In this document: piece after piece, positions 17,601-26,329 of the stretch
How positions within the stretch are numbered: position 1 is the stretch's first letter
Layout: every line of letters begins with the position of its first letter
From: Vreelandella songnenensis
GTDB lineage: Bacteria; Pseudomonadota; Gammaproteobacteria; Pseudomonadales; Halomonadaceae
Direction: 5' to 3'
NCBI RefSeq assembly: GCF_003002925.1
Contig: NZ_PVTK01000006.1
Span: 62,001 to 126,000 of the forward strand
DNA: 64,000 nucleotides
Made by a program: the position numbers and the translations under genes
The notes under the pieces: generated by a model
What the model was told of the DNA's origin: nothing
What the model saw: only the letters and a program-made list of their open reading frames with translations
Databases searched by the model: none

Positions 17601-17732
17601 GAAGGGGTGGAAACCCAGGCGCAGCAGGCGTGGCTTCTGGAGCACGGCTGCCACGCCTATCAGGGATATCTGTTCGGGCGCCCGGTGCCCCTTGAGGTAT
17701 TCGAAGCGCCGTTTCGGGCGCCTGACGCCTGA
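14628..17732 (+). CDS. Membrane sensor with Cache, PAS, GGDEF and EAL domains
   Basis: 1034 residues. One membrane helix near 32-50, a periplasmic Cache-type sensor to about 305, a second helix near 306-325, a coiled linker, two PAS domains (about 355-480 and 480-600), then GGDEF and EAL domains. The cyclase site is LGGDEFAVL near residue 682 with an RxxD inhibitory site five residues before it (RESDTLAR). The phosphodiesterase site is GAEALLRW near 812 with NISPLQF and DDFGTGYSS, so both activities look intact. It should make and/or degrade c-di-GMP in response to a periplasmic ligand. Its stop directly abuts the stop of the convergent GTPase gene. Confidence 0.93.
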   Translation: MPIVNVMVKYDENIEREKLAYSSFRRQRRNAYALYILASLLLCSLFGWFLHEQHAQEIGAAEAHSAARASVISEWVKSVFSQSNQALSNIAELIDIEGMPDENAAANMTATLNDRHRYAPSIQAIGLLNDEGIVLASSDNNRYRGNDLSSTDYFDALRRNQQVEVVAPLAWSATEQGYFFHHGLRLTDAEDNFIGVALARVNPQIFVDTLSQMQIQNGESIALVDPMHKLVARNPQLGERTRIGAQLVGPVTEGLLDKGQGTWTGVQASSLDHHDRLFWIQRVENYPLWVVVGMDMEIVLAEWRQHSAILLGILLIIVLLGFWSVRHYVNRLKLELLLQQRLEEREQAQAKAQERESYLKALIHSIQDMILVFDTHNRLTYVHALEQGLMLESEENLLGKHYADMLPSDLTKRFDAVFEKVRWYRQAVTLEYSLVVKSGELVFQTVASPLVNSDGSFSGTLLVARDITEAKRSELELSIAAAAFQAHLGIIIADARGKILKANPMFTQITGYTEAEVVGRDPHMFSSGHHGPGFYRQLWRSVKKHGRWEGEVWNQRKNGDVFPEWVAISSITNDDNQLTHYVATVIDISERKAAEQEIHQLAFYDSVTGVANRRLFMDRLEMALKDVIRHRSYGALLFIDIDHFKQINDVYGHPIGDRLLKGVASQLGQQLRESDTLARLGGDEFAVLVPSLNTDPVKAAQLAERIAHKLMAVIRRTSALINHSISISASVGITLLNDNRVEQDEYLQQADMALFEAKAKGRDTLCFFDPAMQAALLTSIHLERDLRRALALEQWQLYYQPQVDISGQVTGAEALLRWQHPERGLVSPGEFIPLLESTGLISEVGEWVLENACYQLARWAQQPAFCHLTLSVNISPLQFHDADFLARVEAVFARTQAPLERLKLEVTESLFVEARDNARDKMLSLKALGVRFSLDDFGTGYSSLAYLAQLPLDQLKIDQSFVQQVLGSSANAAIVESTIVLAESLSLDVIAEGVETQAQQAWLLEHGCHAYQGYLFGRPVPLEVFEAPFRAPDA

Positions 17733-18764
17733 CTAATCGCCAGGTAGCAGCGTCTTTTGCTTCAACTGAGCGGCCAGTGCAGATGCATCCGGCACGCTGG
17801 TGGCCAGGGTATCGGGAATAATGACTTCCAGGCGCGAGTCCTGGCGCCAGGCGCTGCTTTCGATATCAAGCGCCCCATCGGCGCGGTTGATTCGCTGCCA
17901 GCCGCTGGAGGTATGAAAGACCCCCTTGAGGCGCGCACTGCTGGGCAGTTCGCCCAGGTAGTGGGCCAACCGGTCCAGGTCAAAGCGCTCGTCTGGGTGC
18001 CAGCGCAGGCCGAAGCTCGTGTAGCCAAGTGCGGCGCCGGTTTCCTGCTGTACCGCCCCTTTGGCCGGTGGGAAGTCGAAAAAACTGCCTTCAAGGCTGG
18101 GCGGGGCACTTAACGCGCGGTGCTCAGAGGGCATGGCAAGCTCCCGCGCGTGGCTGTGGCCGCTGCCCGTCAGGCGCTCGAGCGGCAGTTCACCATTGGC
18201 AACCGGCTCGATCCATTTGCGTGGCGGCCACAGCGTCTCGGCAAACTGTTGGGCGGCCTGGCGCTGTGCTGGTGTCGAGTGGTCGAGCATGGTCAACGCC
18301 ACGGCATCGGCAATGGCCAGCTGGTCCTGAAAGGTGTCGTGGGTACGGGCGCGCTCGTCGTCCAGACGCCGTGGGTCCAGCGTGGCAATAATGTCGCGTA
18401 CTTCCACCACCTCGGCAAATGCCTCGCCGCGCAGCAGATCCAGAAGCCCGGCCGGGTGGCCAAGGCCTGAAGGCTCGATGATCACGCGATCCGGCTTGCT
18501 GCGCGCGAGCAGATTGACCAGTGCGGCCTGAAGCACGAAAGCCAGCTGGCAGCACAGGCAGCCGCCGGGCAAGTCCTTGATTACCACGTCGTCGCGGCTT
18601 TCGAACATGGCCTGATCAATCCCGATCTGGCCGAACTCGTTGACCAGTACAGCCCACTTTTCATCCACAGGCTTCTGCTCGATCAGGCTGTGAATAAGCG
18701 TCGTCTTGCCACTACCCAGAAACCCGGTGATGATATGCACCGGCACTTTTGCTGCCGCCGTCAC
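17733..18764 (-). CDS. COG0523 (CobW/YjiA) metallochaperone GTPase in the Moco operon
   Basis: 343 residues. Walker A GFLGSGKTT (residues 14-22), the COG0523 metal motif GGCLCC (C69, C71, C72), a degenerate base-recognition segment (ALTMLDHS where NKxD is expected), and a CobW C-terminal domain with FHTSSGWQRINRADGALDI. Family members are GTP-dependent metal chaperones. The start appears to be GTG two bases after the moaA stop, so it is the last gene of fdhD-mobA-moeA-moaA. That position suggests a role linked to molybdoenzyme or metal homeostasis (inference). The odd base-recognition loop may change nucleotide preference. Confidence 0.85.
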   Translation of the reverse strand: MTAAAKVPVHIITGFLGSGKTTLIHSLIEQKPVDEKWAVLVNEFGQIGIDQAMFESRDDVVIKDLPGGCLCCQLAFVLQAALVNLLARSKPDRVIIEPSGLGHPAGLLDLLRGEAFAEVVEVRDIIATLDPRRLDDERARTHDTFQDQLAIADAVALTMLDHSTPAQRQAAQQFAETLWPPRKWIEPVANGELPLERLTGSGHSHARELAMPSEHRALSAPPSLEGSFFDFPPAKGAVQQETGAALGYTSFGLRWHPDERFDLDRLAHYLGELPSSARLKGVFHTSSGWQRINRADGALDIESSAWRQDSRLEVIIPDTLATSVPDASALAAQLKQKTLLPGD

Positions 18765-18766
18765 CC

Positions 18767-19759
18767 CTAGCCCCCCGTCATGTTCATGAAGCGCACGACC
18801 TGCACGTCGCCGTCGGTGGTGAAGTGATGGCGCTCCGGCTTGATCGGCAGAGCGTCGACGATGGCCTGCTTGAGCCGCTGCATGTCGCCTGGGTAGCGGC
18901 GCAGCACGGCACGCAGGTCAACCGAGTGCTCGTTACCCAGGCAGAGCAGCAGGCGGCCCTCGACGGTCACCCGCACGCGGTTGCAGGTATCGCAGAAATT
19001 ATGGCTATGGGGCGATATGAAACCTACCCGGCTATCGCTGTCGGCCATCTTGAAATAGCGCGACGGGCCGGGGGTAGTTTCCGTGGTCGGTATCAAGGGG
19101 TAGCGCTGCTCGATCAGTGCCTGCACGTCATCGCTTGAGTAGAAGGTCTCGGCGCGCGAATGGTCCGACACATCGCCAAGCGGCATCTCTTCGATAAAGC
19201 TGATATCCAGCCCTTCGTGGCGCGCAAAGTCGACCAGGTCCAGCACTTCATCGTCGTTGCGGCCTTTCAGGATCACCGCGTTGAGCTTGATGCGCTGGAA
19301 GCCTGCTTCCTTGGCGGCGTGGATACCATCGATCACCTTGGCCAGGTCGCCGGTGCGGGTAAGCTGCTTGAAGCGTGCCGGGTCGAGCGAATCCAGGCTG
19401 ATGTTGAGCCGGCGCAAGCCGCCTTCGTAAAGCCGCCTTGCGTGCTTGCGCAGGCTCGCCCCGTTGGTGGTCATGGTGAAGTCGTTCAACCCCGGCAGGG
19501 CGCCAATCTCGTCGACCAGCTGCTCGATACCGCCGCGAACCAGCGGCTCGCCCCCGGTGAGGCGAATTTTCTCGACACCCATCTCCGTAAAGGCGCGAGC
19601 AATCTGGCCGATCTCTTCCAGAGTGAGCACCTGCGCGCGGGGCAGAAACGTCATCTCCTCGCTCATGCAGTACACACAGCGAAAGTCACAGCGGTCGGTC
19701 ACCGAGATACGCACGTAGCTTACGCGTCGGCCAAAATCATCAATTAGCTGTTCGGTCAT
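18767..19759 (-). CDS. moaA: GTP 3',8-cyclase, molybdopterin biosynthesis
   Basis: 330 residues, radical SAM. The N-terminal cluster motif is CDFRCVYC (C24, C28, C31), followed by [11 protein letters not shown]. The C-terminal cluster motif is [18 protein letters not shown], and the chain ends in the Gly-Gly tail required for activity (MTGG). It catalyses the first step of molybdenum cofactor synthesis with MoaC. I chose ATG 19759 because it overlaps the moeA stop as ATGA, the same coupling seen at the two junctions upstream; the next ATG up (19765) has no spaced ribosome site. Confidence 0.96.
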   Translation of the reverse strand: MTEQLIDDFGRRVSYVRISVTDRCDFRCVYCMSEEMTFLPRAQVLTLEEIGQIARAFTEMGVEKIRLTGGEPLVRGGIEQLVDEIGALPGLNDFTMTTNGASLRKHARRLYEGGLRRLNISLDSLDPARFKQLTRTGDLAKVIDGIHAAKEAGFQRIKLNAVILKGRNDDEVLDLVDFARHEGLDISFIEEMPLGDVSDHSRAETFYSSDDVQALIEQRYPLIPTTETTPGPSRYFKMADSDSRVGFISPHSHNFCDTCNRVRVTVEGRLLLCLGNEHSVDLRAVLRRYPGDMQRLKQAIVDALPIKPERHHFTTDGDVQVVRFMNMTGG

Positions 19760-21003
19760 GGCCATCTCGCTAGTGGTTGGATGCAGACCGCCTCGCCGGG
19801 TTGAGCGCCTGGCTGGTCGTCGCCGAGCTCAATCAGGCAGTTGGCAGCCACCATCGAGGTTAGAATGCCGGAGCCCTGGGCGCCGGTGTCGCGTACATGC
19901 AGCACGCCCTGCGCGTCACAGTGGTACACGCCGCGCAGAAAGTCGGTGCGTGCCAGGCGGCTCTTGAGCGCGGTGTCGGCAATCGCCGTCAGGCGGCTGG
20001 GCAGTGAAGGCGTCTGACCTTCCAGGGCGCGTAAAAGCGGCACGACAAATTGGCTGAAGGTTACCATGACGGCCACCGGATTGCCGGGCAGGCCAACAAA
20101 GGGTGTCTGCTGCTCGCCAATCAGGCCGCAGGCCATGGGCCGGCCGGGGCGCAGCGCCACGCGCCAGAAGGCGAGCTGCCCCATCGCCTGTAGCGCCTGG
20201 CGGGTGAAGTCGGCCTGACCGACGGAGACGCCGCCGCTGGTAATCACCAGGTCGCTTTTTTGCGCGGCGTCTTCAAGCGCCTGCTGAATGGCGTTGGGGT
20301 CGTCCGGCAGAATACCGATATCGACCACCTCGGCGCCCTGTTCGATCAAAAGGCCTGTCAGGGTGAACCGGTTGGTGTCGTAAATGGCGCTGGGCGGCAG
20401 CGCTACTCCCGGGGCGGTCACTTCGTTACCGGTGGAGAAGATCGCGACCCTGGGGCGGGCGGTAACGTTTACCTCGGCGTAGCCCAATGATGCGATCAGG
20501 CCCATGGCCGCAGCGTCCAGCCGGGTGCCGGCGGCAAGGGCCACGCTGCCCGCGCGAATATCTTCCCCCGCCTGGCGAATATGCTGGCCGCGCTTTATCC
20601 GATCCGGTGCGTTGATCGTGACATGGTCAGGCTGCTCGTCGAGCTGCTCGCGCATGATCACGGTGTCGGTGCCTTCCGGCAGCGGGGCGCCGGTGGTGAT
20701 ACGTACGCACTGCCCGGCGGGAACCGGCCCGGAAAACGCCTGGCCAGCGAAAGCTTCACCTGCCACCGGCCAGCGGGTATCCCGCGTATCCGGCCAGGCC
20801 AGCGCTACACCGTCCATGGCCGCATTGGTCTGCTGGGGCACGTTGATCGGCGCGGTGACGTCCGCGGCCAAGCGCCGGCCGTAGGCTTTTCCCAGCGGCA
20901 CGCTTTCACTACCCGTGGTGCGTGTCACCAGCGTCATCAGGGCCGTCATGGCTTCACTGACGCTGAGCATGGTTTCGCCCAGCTCAAAACAGGAAAGCGT
21001 CAT
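19756..21003 (-). CDS. moeA: Molybdopterin molybdenumtransferase (copy 1)
   Basis: 415 residues, full-length MoeA. Typical blocks are [69 protein letters not shown] and [15 protein letters not shown]. It inserts molybdate into adenylylated molybdopterin. It overlaps mobA upstream and moaA downstream by 4 bp each (ATGA); AAGGAG lies five bases before its ATG. A second, different moeA lies at 32132-33337. Confidence 0.95.
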   Translation of the reverse strand: MTLSCFELGETMLSVSEAMTALMTLVTRTTGSESVPLGKAYGRRLAADVTAPINVPQQTNAAMDGVALAWPDTRDTRWPVAGEAFAGQAFSGPVPAGQCVRITTGAPLPEGTDTVIMREQLDEQPDHVTINAPDRIKRGQHIRQAGEDIRAGSVALAAGTRLDAAAMGLIASLGYAEVNVTARPRVAIFSTGNEVTAPGVALPPSAIYDTNRFTLTGLLIEQGAEVVDIGILPDDPNAIQQALEDAAQKSDLVITSGGVSVGQADFTRQALQAMGQLAFWRVALRPGRPMACGLIGEQQTPFVGLPGNPVAVMVTFSQFVVPLLRALEGQTPSLPSRLTAIADTALKSRLARTDFLRGVYHCDAQGVLHVRDTGAQGSGILTSMVAANCLIELGDDQPGAQPGEAVCIQPLARWP

Positions 21004-21605
21004 GGCGTCTCCTTGGCGGCCGTAAGCGTCTGCTCAAGGCGGTGCTTCTCTTCTTCGGTGTTCAGATTGGCAAAGGCCTCGGGGCAGTCGGACATATCGA
21101 TCTGGCACCAGGCGTGGCGCGCGTACCAGCGGTCGATCTTGCGCTCGCCTTCGGCCAGGGCGCGGGCCAGGTCGTCGGCAAGCGTCGTGCGCAGCAGGGC
21201 CACCACCGGGTGAAGGCGTTCGCCGTCATGGGCAACGCCAATGTCATGCTCGCCAATGCCTGCCACCATGCGCGCCACCAAATCCCGGGGCAGGGCAGGG
21301 GAGTCGCAGGGGGCGACCAGTAGCCAGGGCGTGCTGGCCGCACGCAGGCCGCTATAGATACCCATTAACGGGCCTTTGAAACCCTCTTCGGCATCGCTGA
21401 TCACGCGCGCACCCAGCAGGGCGTAACCATCCAGATTGCGGTTGGCATTGATCAGAAGCTCGCTTACCTCGCCTTCGAAGCGCTGCATGACGTGGGCCAC
21501 CAGCGGCAGCCCGGCAAAGGGTTCAAGGCCCTTGTCGCGCCCGCCCATGCGGCGGCCTTCGCCGCCGGCGAGCACCAGGCCGGTAATTGACTGAGCGGGA
21601 ATCAT
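21000..21605 (-). CDS. mobA: Molybdenum cofactor guanylyltransferase
   Basis: 201 residues. The nucleotidyltransferase signature is LVLAGGEGRRMGGRDKGLEPFAG near the N-terminus, followed by DAEEGFKGPLMGIYSGLRAA and LLVAPCDSPALP. It attaches GMP to Mo-molybdopterin to form the bis-MGD cofactor used by formate dehydrogenases. GGAGG lies seven bases before the ATG, which overlaps the fdhD stop by 4 bp. Confidence 0.95.
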   Translation of the reverse strand: MIPAQSITGLVLAGGEGRRMGGRDKGLEPFAGLPLVAHVMQRFEGEVSELLINANRNLDGYALLGARVISDAEEGFKGPLMGIYSGLRAASTPWLLVAPCDSPALPRDLVARMVAGIGEHDIGVAHDGERLHPVVALLRTTLADDLARALAEGERKIDRWYARHAWCQIDMSDCPEAFANLNTEEEKHRLEQTLTAAKETP

Positions 21606-22459
21606 ACACCTGCCTCCCTGGAAGTTCTGGCCGCTGGCGGCCGGGGTGGAGGGCTATCGAGCGTCAAGCGGGTGCCGGCGTTGATGGCCTGGAACTGCTT
21701 GCCCTTGGCCCGGGCGATCAGCATGACCCCGAAACGCTCGGCAAGCTCGACGCCTTTCTGGGTCACGCCGGAGCGCGATACCAGCACGCTGATGCCCATC
21801 TGCGCCACTTTCAGCACCATTTCAGATGTCAGGCGCCCGGTGGTATAGAAAATATCCGCATTACCGCTTGCCGCCTGGGCCAGCCACTGGCGCCCGGCCA
21901 GGGTATCCACGGCGTTATGGCGGCCTACGTCTTCCACAAAATCGAGCACCTCGGTCTGATGGCACAGCGCGCAGCCGTGTACAGCCCCCGCGCTTTTATA
22001 GGTATCATTATACGCGTTCAGATTGGTCAGCAGTTGATAGAGGTCAGATTGAGCAAGCGTTGTGGCGGGCAGGGCAGCCAATGCCGTCTGCTCAAGCAGG
22101 TTGCCAAACACGGTGCCCTGGCCACAGCCGGTGGTGACGGTCCGGTGGCCCAGGCGGGCTTCAAGGTCGTCGGGCAGGCGCCGGGTTGCCACCACAGCGG
22201 CCTCGACCTCCCAATCCACCTGCACGGCGATCAGATCGTCGGCCGAGTGGAGCAGGCCCTGGTTGCGCAAGTAGCCGACCACCAACGCTTCCGGGTCGTC
22301 GCCCAGGGTCATGAGCGTGACGATTTCACGCTTGTTGAGATAGACCGTCAGGGCGCGTTCGGCGGCGATGGCTTGCTGGCGCAGGTCGCCATAGGCGTCC
22401 ATGATGTCAATGGTGGTAGTGGCCGGTAAGCGGGCACGGCTTAACTGAAGGGCGGTCAT
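21602..22459 (-). CDS. fdhD: Formate dehydrogenase accessory sulfurtransferase
   Basis: 285 residues. FdhD carries sulfur from a cysteine desulfurase to the bis-MGD cofactor of formate dehydrogenase. Visible family blocks: NKREIVTLMTLGDDPEALVVGYLRNQG, the CxxC motif in VHGCALCHQ, EDVGRHNAVDTLAG and TGRLTSEMVLKVAQMGISVLVSRSG. ATG 22459 has GAGGA six bases upstream; the longer frame begins with TTG. It is the first gene of the minus-strand Moco operon and is divergent from the fdh structural operon across 128 bp, so both could share regulation. Confidence 0.95.
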   Translation of the reverse strand: MTALQLSRARLPATTTIDIMDAYGDLRQQAIAAERALTVYLNKREIVTLMTLGDDPEALVVGYLRNQGLLHSADDLIAVQVDWEVEAAVVATRRLPDDLEARLGHRTVTTGCGQGTVFGNLLEQTALAALPATTLAQSDLYQLLTNLNAYNDTYKSAGAVHGCALCHQTEVLDFVEDVGRHNAVDTLAGRQWLAQAASGNADIFYTTGRLTSEMVLKVAQMGISVLVSRSGVTQKGVELAERFGVMLIARAKGKQFQAINAGTRLTLDSPPPRPPAARTSREAGV

Positions 22460-22587
22460 CCGCAATCCTCGCTGGTCACTGGTCAAGCGCCGGTGGATGA
22501 ATAAGCAATGGTAGAGTAAAACACGCTATGTTGACGATGATGGCGTCCAAGAGGCTTACTTGTCTACCCGTTCAAGGTGTTCACTCC

Positions 22588-23028
22588 ATGCATGATAATT
22601 TACGCACGCTCAGCGTGACGCTGGCCGCTGAGCCAAAGCAGATGAAAGGCTTTACGCTGACTCAGTGGCGGATTGCTCAACTGACGCCGGGCGAGCAGGG
22701 AGATCACGTGCTGGGCCTTCAGCTTACCATGACCGAGCGCGCCGCCTACCGCTTCAATCTGGGGTCTACCTCGCCGCGGCTGTTCGTGCGCGCCGGTTTT
22801 ACCGGTCAGACACCCAAGCCCGATGCGATCTCCGCAAGTCAGGACGTGGCGGCAGGCTGGCTTGACGGCGAGCAGCAGGTGTTTGAAACCCCCATGCCGG
22901 TGGCCATTCAGGTATGGATAGAGAACTATCTGGCGCGCCATGGCGAAGCGCCGGTGCAGGGCCGCAAGAAAAAGCGCAAAGGCGCCGGGCGCGCCCAGCC
23001 TACGCCCAGCCAGGAGCCGCCCCAGTGA
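22588..23028 (+). CDS. DUF3305 family protein of formate dehydrogenase loci
   Basis: 146 residues. The core ...KGFTLTQWRIAQL, LGLQLTMTERAAYRFNLGSTSPRLFVRAG, and IQVWIENYLARHGEAPVQGRKKKRKG matches my memory of DUF3305, which regularly occurs with DUF3306 at the head of formate dehydrogenase operons. No catalytic motif is seen; a basic, proline-rich tail ends the protein. I chose ATG 22588 (AAGGTG eight bases upstream). The stop overlaps the GTG start of the next gene (GTGA). Function unknown; an assembly or electron-transfer accessory role is inferred. Confidence 0.8.
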   Translation: MHDNLRTLSVTLAAEPKQMKGFTLTQWRIAQLTPGEQGDHVLGLQLTMTERAAYRFNLGSTSPRLFVRAGFTGQTPKPDAISASQDVAAGWLDGEQQVFETPMPVAIQVWIENYLARHGEAPVQGRKKKRKGAGRAQPTPSQEPPQ

Positions 23029-23615
23029 GTCGGTGGGAGCGCTGGTCGCAGCTCAAGCGTGGGGGGGAGAGTAGCGAGCCCGCCCCAGTGCCGGAAGTTG
23101 ATGAAGCCTCGGCGCGAAGCGTCGAAACCCCGGTTCAGGACGAAGGAGCCGTTGAGCCTGACGTACCGGCACCGGGCAGCCTGGATGACAGCCTGCCCGA
23201 CCCTGATCTTCTGCCGGCCGGAAGCGACTTCAGCATCTTCATGGTGTCAGGGGTCAGTGCGGCGCTGCGCCGTCGGGCGCTGAAGCGGCTGTGGGCGACC
23301 GGCAACTATAATGTCAGAGATGGCCTGGACGACTATGACGCGGATTATCGCCAGCAGCTCAAGCCCATGGCCGAGGGGCTTGCGGACAAGCTGCGTCGCT
23401 GGACGCACAAGGCAGAAGAGGCGCTGGATTCGTCTGAGCATGACGCAACACGCGAACCGTCAGAGGCGCCCAGTGAGGGGGCTGGCGATGACGCAAATAC
23501 TTGCACTCAGCCAACGAACGCTATAGAAAGGGCCGATTCCAGAGAAAGTGCTGATAAACTTAGTACTGTTGGGCATAATCCCGTCGGTCACAGTGGCACC
23601 GACAGAGCTGACTGA
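23025..23615 (+). CDS. DUF3306 family protein of formate dehydrogenase loci
   Basis: 196 residues starting at GTG 23025 inside the previous stop. It begins SRWERWSQLKRG, has an acidic, proline-rich stretch (about 20-75), then the DUF3306 core DFSIFMVSGVSAALRRRALKRLWATGNYNVRDGLDDYDADYRQ, and a charged low-complexity tail. No membrane segment or cofactor motif is visible. Pairing with DUF3305 and the fdh genes is the main functional clue. A hairpin GGGCG-CGCCC (23803-23818) lies in the 290-bp gap that follows. Confidence 0.8.
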   Translation: MSRWERWSQLKRGGESSEPAPVPEVDEASARSVETPVQDEGAVEPDVPAPGSLDDSLPDPDLLPAGSDFSIFMVSGVSAALRRRALKRLWATGNYNVRDGLDDYDADYRQQLKPMAEGLADKLRRWTHKAEEALDSSEHDATREPSEAPSEGAGDDANTCTQPTNAIERADSRESADKLSTVGHNPVGHSGTDRAD

Positions 23616-23905
23616 AAAGCGCTCGCCGAGTGGGCCACAACGCTGTACTCCTCCTTTGACTGGCGAACGGAGCAGCACAGCATTTAAAAAAGCAGGGGCC
23701 GAAGAGCCCTGAAAAATAGCCCTGAACCTGATGTCGACACGACGCAATAGGCGCTAATAAGTGCCAAAGCGTTGGCTAATCGGACATACGGGAAGTGGCA
23801 CGGGGCGTATTATCGCCCTACGTTAAAGAAAAAGGCATGGAAGCCGAAAACTAAAAAATAGCGCACTAGATGATAACTAGCATGACCTCTTGACCGTGAG
23901 AATGC

Positions 23906-25639
23906 ATGAATCAAAAAATATCCCTGGCGTCCGTCGACGACCAGCGTAATGCCGCCGCCCGAGAAGCTGTGCGCCAGCGTATCTCGTGGCCTGCCAATCT
24001 GACGCCGGCAAACGTGACCTACCACAGCCGCGGGCATCTCCTGCTGCTGGGTAGCGCGCGCGCTATTCACGATGCTGCGCGGGCTCTTCAAGGGCGCGGG
24101 CTGGCTTCTATCACCCTGATTTCCACCGATGCCGAGGCGTCGCTTTCGCCCCTGGCCGGTGGCAATGAGCCCGCCGCGCACTATGCCTTGGCCCCTGAAC
24201 AGTGCCAGCAGCTCACTATCGATGGGCACCTGGGTAACTTCGCGGTCAATCTTCAAGGCGTTGAAGGCGAGAGCCTTAATCTGGCCCGTGCGCTGGTTTC
24301 CCGCGATGTGTTCGATGTGGTGCTGGACATGACGGGGGAAGGGGCTGCCTGCAACGTTTGCCGCTGGGAATTGCCGCCGCCGGGCTATCTGAAGTGGAGC
24401 GCGCAGCCATCAGCGGCCGGTGAGCCGCTTGAGAGCGTGCTGGAAAGCGCCGTCGAGCTGGTTGGCGAGTTCGACAAGCCGCGCTACTTTCAGGTAAATA
24501 GCGACCTCTGCGCCCACTCCTCGAGTGGCAATATTGGCTGTACGCGCTGCCTGGACGTGTGTCCTGCCGATGCGATTACCAGCCATCAGGGGCGTATCGA
24601 ATCCAGAATCGAGATTGACCCGTTCCTGTGCCAGGGCGTAGGCAGCTGTACCAGCGCCTGCCCGACTGGCGCCATCGAATTCCGCTTGCCGGAAACCCGC
24701 CGTCAGCAGGATACGCTGGCTACCTGGCTCGCCGCCTACCGCGATGCGGGCGGTACGCAGCCGGTAATGCGCTTCGTGACCCATGACACCCTGGACGCTG
24801 AAAAGCGTGCGGGGGTGATAACGGCAGGTCACGTGCTGGATGCGCCTCTGGAGGAGCTGGGCGCCGCGGGCCACGACCAGTGGCTGACGGCGCTGGCAAG
24901 CGGCGCGGCTGAAGTAAGAATTCAACTGCATGAAGCGGCGCCGCCTCGGCTAAGCGCGTTTCTGAACGATCAATTGGTCCAGGCGCAGCGCTTGCTGGAA
25001 GCACTGGGCCACGCCCCCGAGCGCGTTCAACTGATAGCCCCCGGTGAGCAGGCGGCCCGGGATGCCCTGCCGCGTCTGATGCCGCTGACCGATACTTCAC
25101 TTGCCTTGAACGAGCCGGACAAGCGTACCCGGCTTAATCGCGTGCTCGAGCGCCTGGCCGCCCTGGGCCAGCCCAGCGGCCAGCGTCACACCGTGACCGA
25201 GCGTGCCGCCTACGGTGGCCTTGACGTGGATAGCGACGCCTGCACGCTGTGCCTTGCCTGCGTCAGCAGTTGTCCGACGCCTGCCCTGGCGGCCGGCAGC
25301 GACTCGCCGTCGCTCAGCTTTCGTGAAGCAGACTGCGTGCAGTGCGGTCTTTGCGAGCAGGCCTGCCCGGAAGATGCCATCACGCTGGTGCCTGGTTTTC
25401 TGGCCGCGCCCGAGCGTTTTGAGCGTCATGTCTGTCATGAAGAAGCGCCGTTTGAGTGCATCCGCTGCGCGAAGCCGTTTGCCACCGTCAGCACCGTAGC
25501 CATGATGAAGCAGAAGCTCGCCAATCACCCCTACTTTGCCGGTGAGGCGCTGGCGCGTCTGGAAATGTGCGAGGACTGCCGGGTGAAGGATGTCTGGCTG
25601 ACCATGGCCCGTGACCCCAATGCGCAACTCAAGGTGTAA
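23906..25639 (+). CDS. 4Fe-4S polyferredoxin of the formate dehydrogenase operon
   Basis: 577 residues. Two ferredoxin-like blocks are visible. Around residues 205-255 there is GCTRCLDVCPADAI then CQGVGSCTSACPTGAI. Around 445-495 there is CTLCLACVSSCPTPAL then CVQCGLCEQACPEDAI. The C-terminus has further cysteine pairs (CIRCAKPF and CEDCRVKD). At least four clusters are likely. There is no signal peptide, so it is probably cytoplasmic, although the catalytic subunit is exported. The stop overlaps TAATG into the chaperone gene. A role in cofactor maturation or electron donation is inferred. Confidence 0.85.
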   Translation: MNQKISLASVDDQRNAAAREAVRQRISWPANLTPANVTYHSRGHLLLLGSARAIHDAARALQGRGLASITLISTDAEASLSPLAGGNEPAAHYALAPEQCQQLTIDGHLGNFAVNLQGVEGESLNLARALVSRDVFDVVLDMTGEGAACNVCRWELPPPGYLKWSAQPSAAGEPLESVLESAVELVGEFDKPRYFQVNSDLCAHSSSGNIGCTRCLDVCPADAITSHQGRIESRIEIDPFLCQGVGSCTSACPTGAIEFRLPETRRQQDTLATWLAAYRDAGGTQPVMRFVTHDTLDAEKRAGVITAGHVLDAPLEELGAAGHDQWLTALASGAAEVRIQLHEAAPPRLSAFLNDQLVQAQRLLEALGHAPERVQLIAPGEQAARDALPRLMPLTDTSLALNEPDKRTRLNRVLERLAALGQPSGQRHTVTERAAYGGLDVDSDACTLCLACVSSCPTPALAAGSDSPSLSFREADCVQCGLCEQACPEDAITLVPGFLAAPERFERHVCHEEAPFECIRCAKPFATVSTVAMMKQKLANHPYFAGEALARLEMCEDCRVKDVWLTMARDPNAQLKV

Positions 25640-25644
25640 TGGCT

Positions 25645-26259
25645 ATGAATGATGCAAAGGGCTCGCTAAGCGAAACGGATGCCATCCGCGCGGATATCTA
25701 CCAGCTGCTGGCCAGCCTGATTCGCCAACCCCCGGATGCCGAGCTGCTCGAGTGGCTGTCAGCACTCGAAAGCGACGCCGACGGAAGCCGACTTGCCGAA
25801 TGCTGGGCGGCGCTGATTCAGGCAGCGCGCATCAGTACGCCAGAGGCGCTTTCCCGGGCGCATTTCAACCATCTGGTCGGCGTCATTCAGGGCGATATCG
25901 TGCCCTACGCCTCCTTTTATCTGAACGGCGAGCTGATGGATAGCGCGCTGGTAGCGCTGCGCCGGGATCTGCGCCTGCTGGGCTTCGAGCGACGTGACGC
26001 GGTTCACGAACCTGAAGATCATCTGGCCGCCGTGTGTGAAGTCATGGCCATGCTGGTCACCGCCCAGCGCGATGAGCAGATCAATTTCTTTCAGCAGCAT
26101 ATCGCCCCCTGGGCAGGCCGCTGCTTTGCGGATATGGGCAAGCTTGAAAGCGCCTTTTACGCCGCCACCGGCCAGTTGGGCAGTGCGTTTATAGAGAGTG
26201 AGCGGGCGAGTGTGGAGGCGCAGGCCGCCTACCGTCCCGTGCGTATCATGACGCCCTGA
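25645..26259 (+). CDS. TorD/DmsD family molybdoenzyme chaperone
   Basis: 204 residues, all-helical. It shows the TorD-like pattern: RADIYQLLASLIRQPPDAELLEWL, then VPYASFYLNGELMDSALVALRRDLRLLGFERRDAVHEPEDHLAAVCEVMAMLV, where the EPEDHL segment matches the family's conserved E-P-x-D-H motif. These chaperones bind Tat signal peptides of molybdoenzymes until the cofactor is inserted. The likely client is the alpha subunit encoded just downstream. I prefer ATG 25645 (eight bases after AAGGTG) to 25639. Confidence 0.88.
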   Translation: MNDAKGSLSETDAIRADIYQLLASLIRQPPDAELLEWLSALESDADGSRLAECWAALIQAARISTPEALSRAHFNHLVGVIQGDIVPYASFYLNGELMDSALVALRRDLRLLGFERRDAVHEPEDHLAAVCEVMAMLVTAQRDEQINFFQQHIAPWAGRCFADMGKLESAFYAATGQLGSAFIESERASVEAQAAYRPVRIMTP

Positions 26260-26329
26260 GGGGCGATGGCAGCAAGCCAGGAACAGGGCCATTGGGCCGA
26301 ATAACACAAGCAGGAAAGAGGATTCCCCC

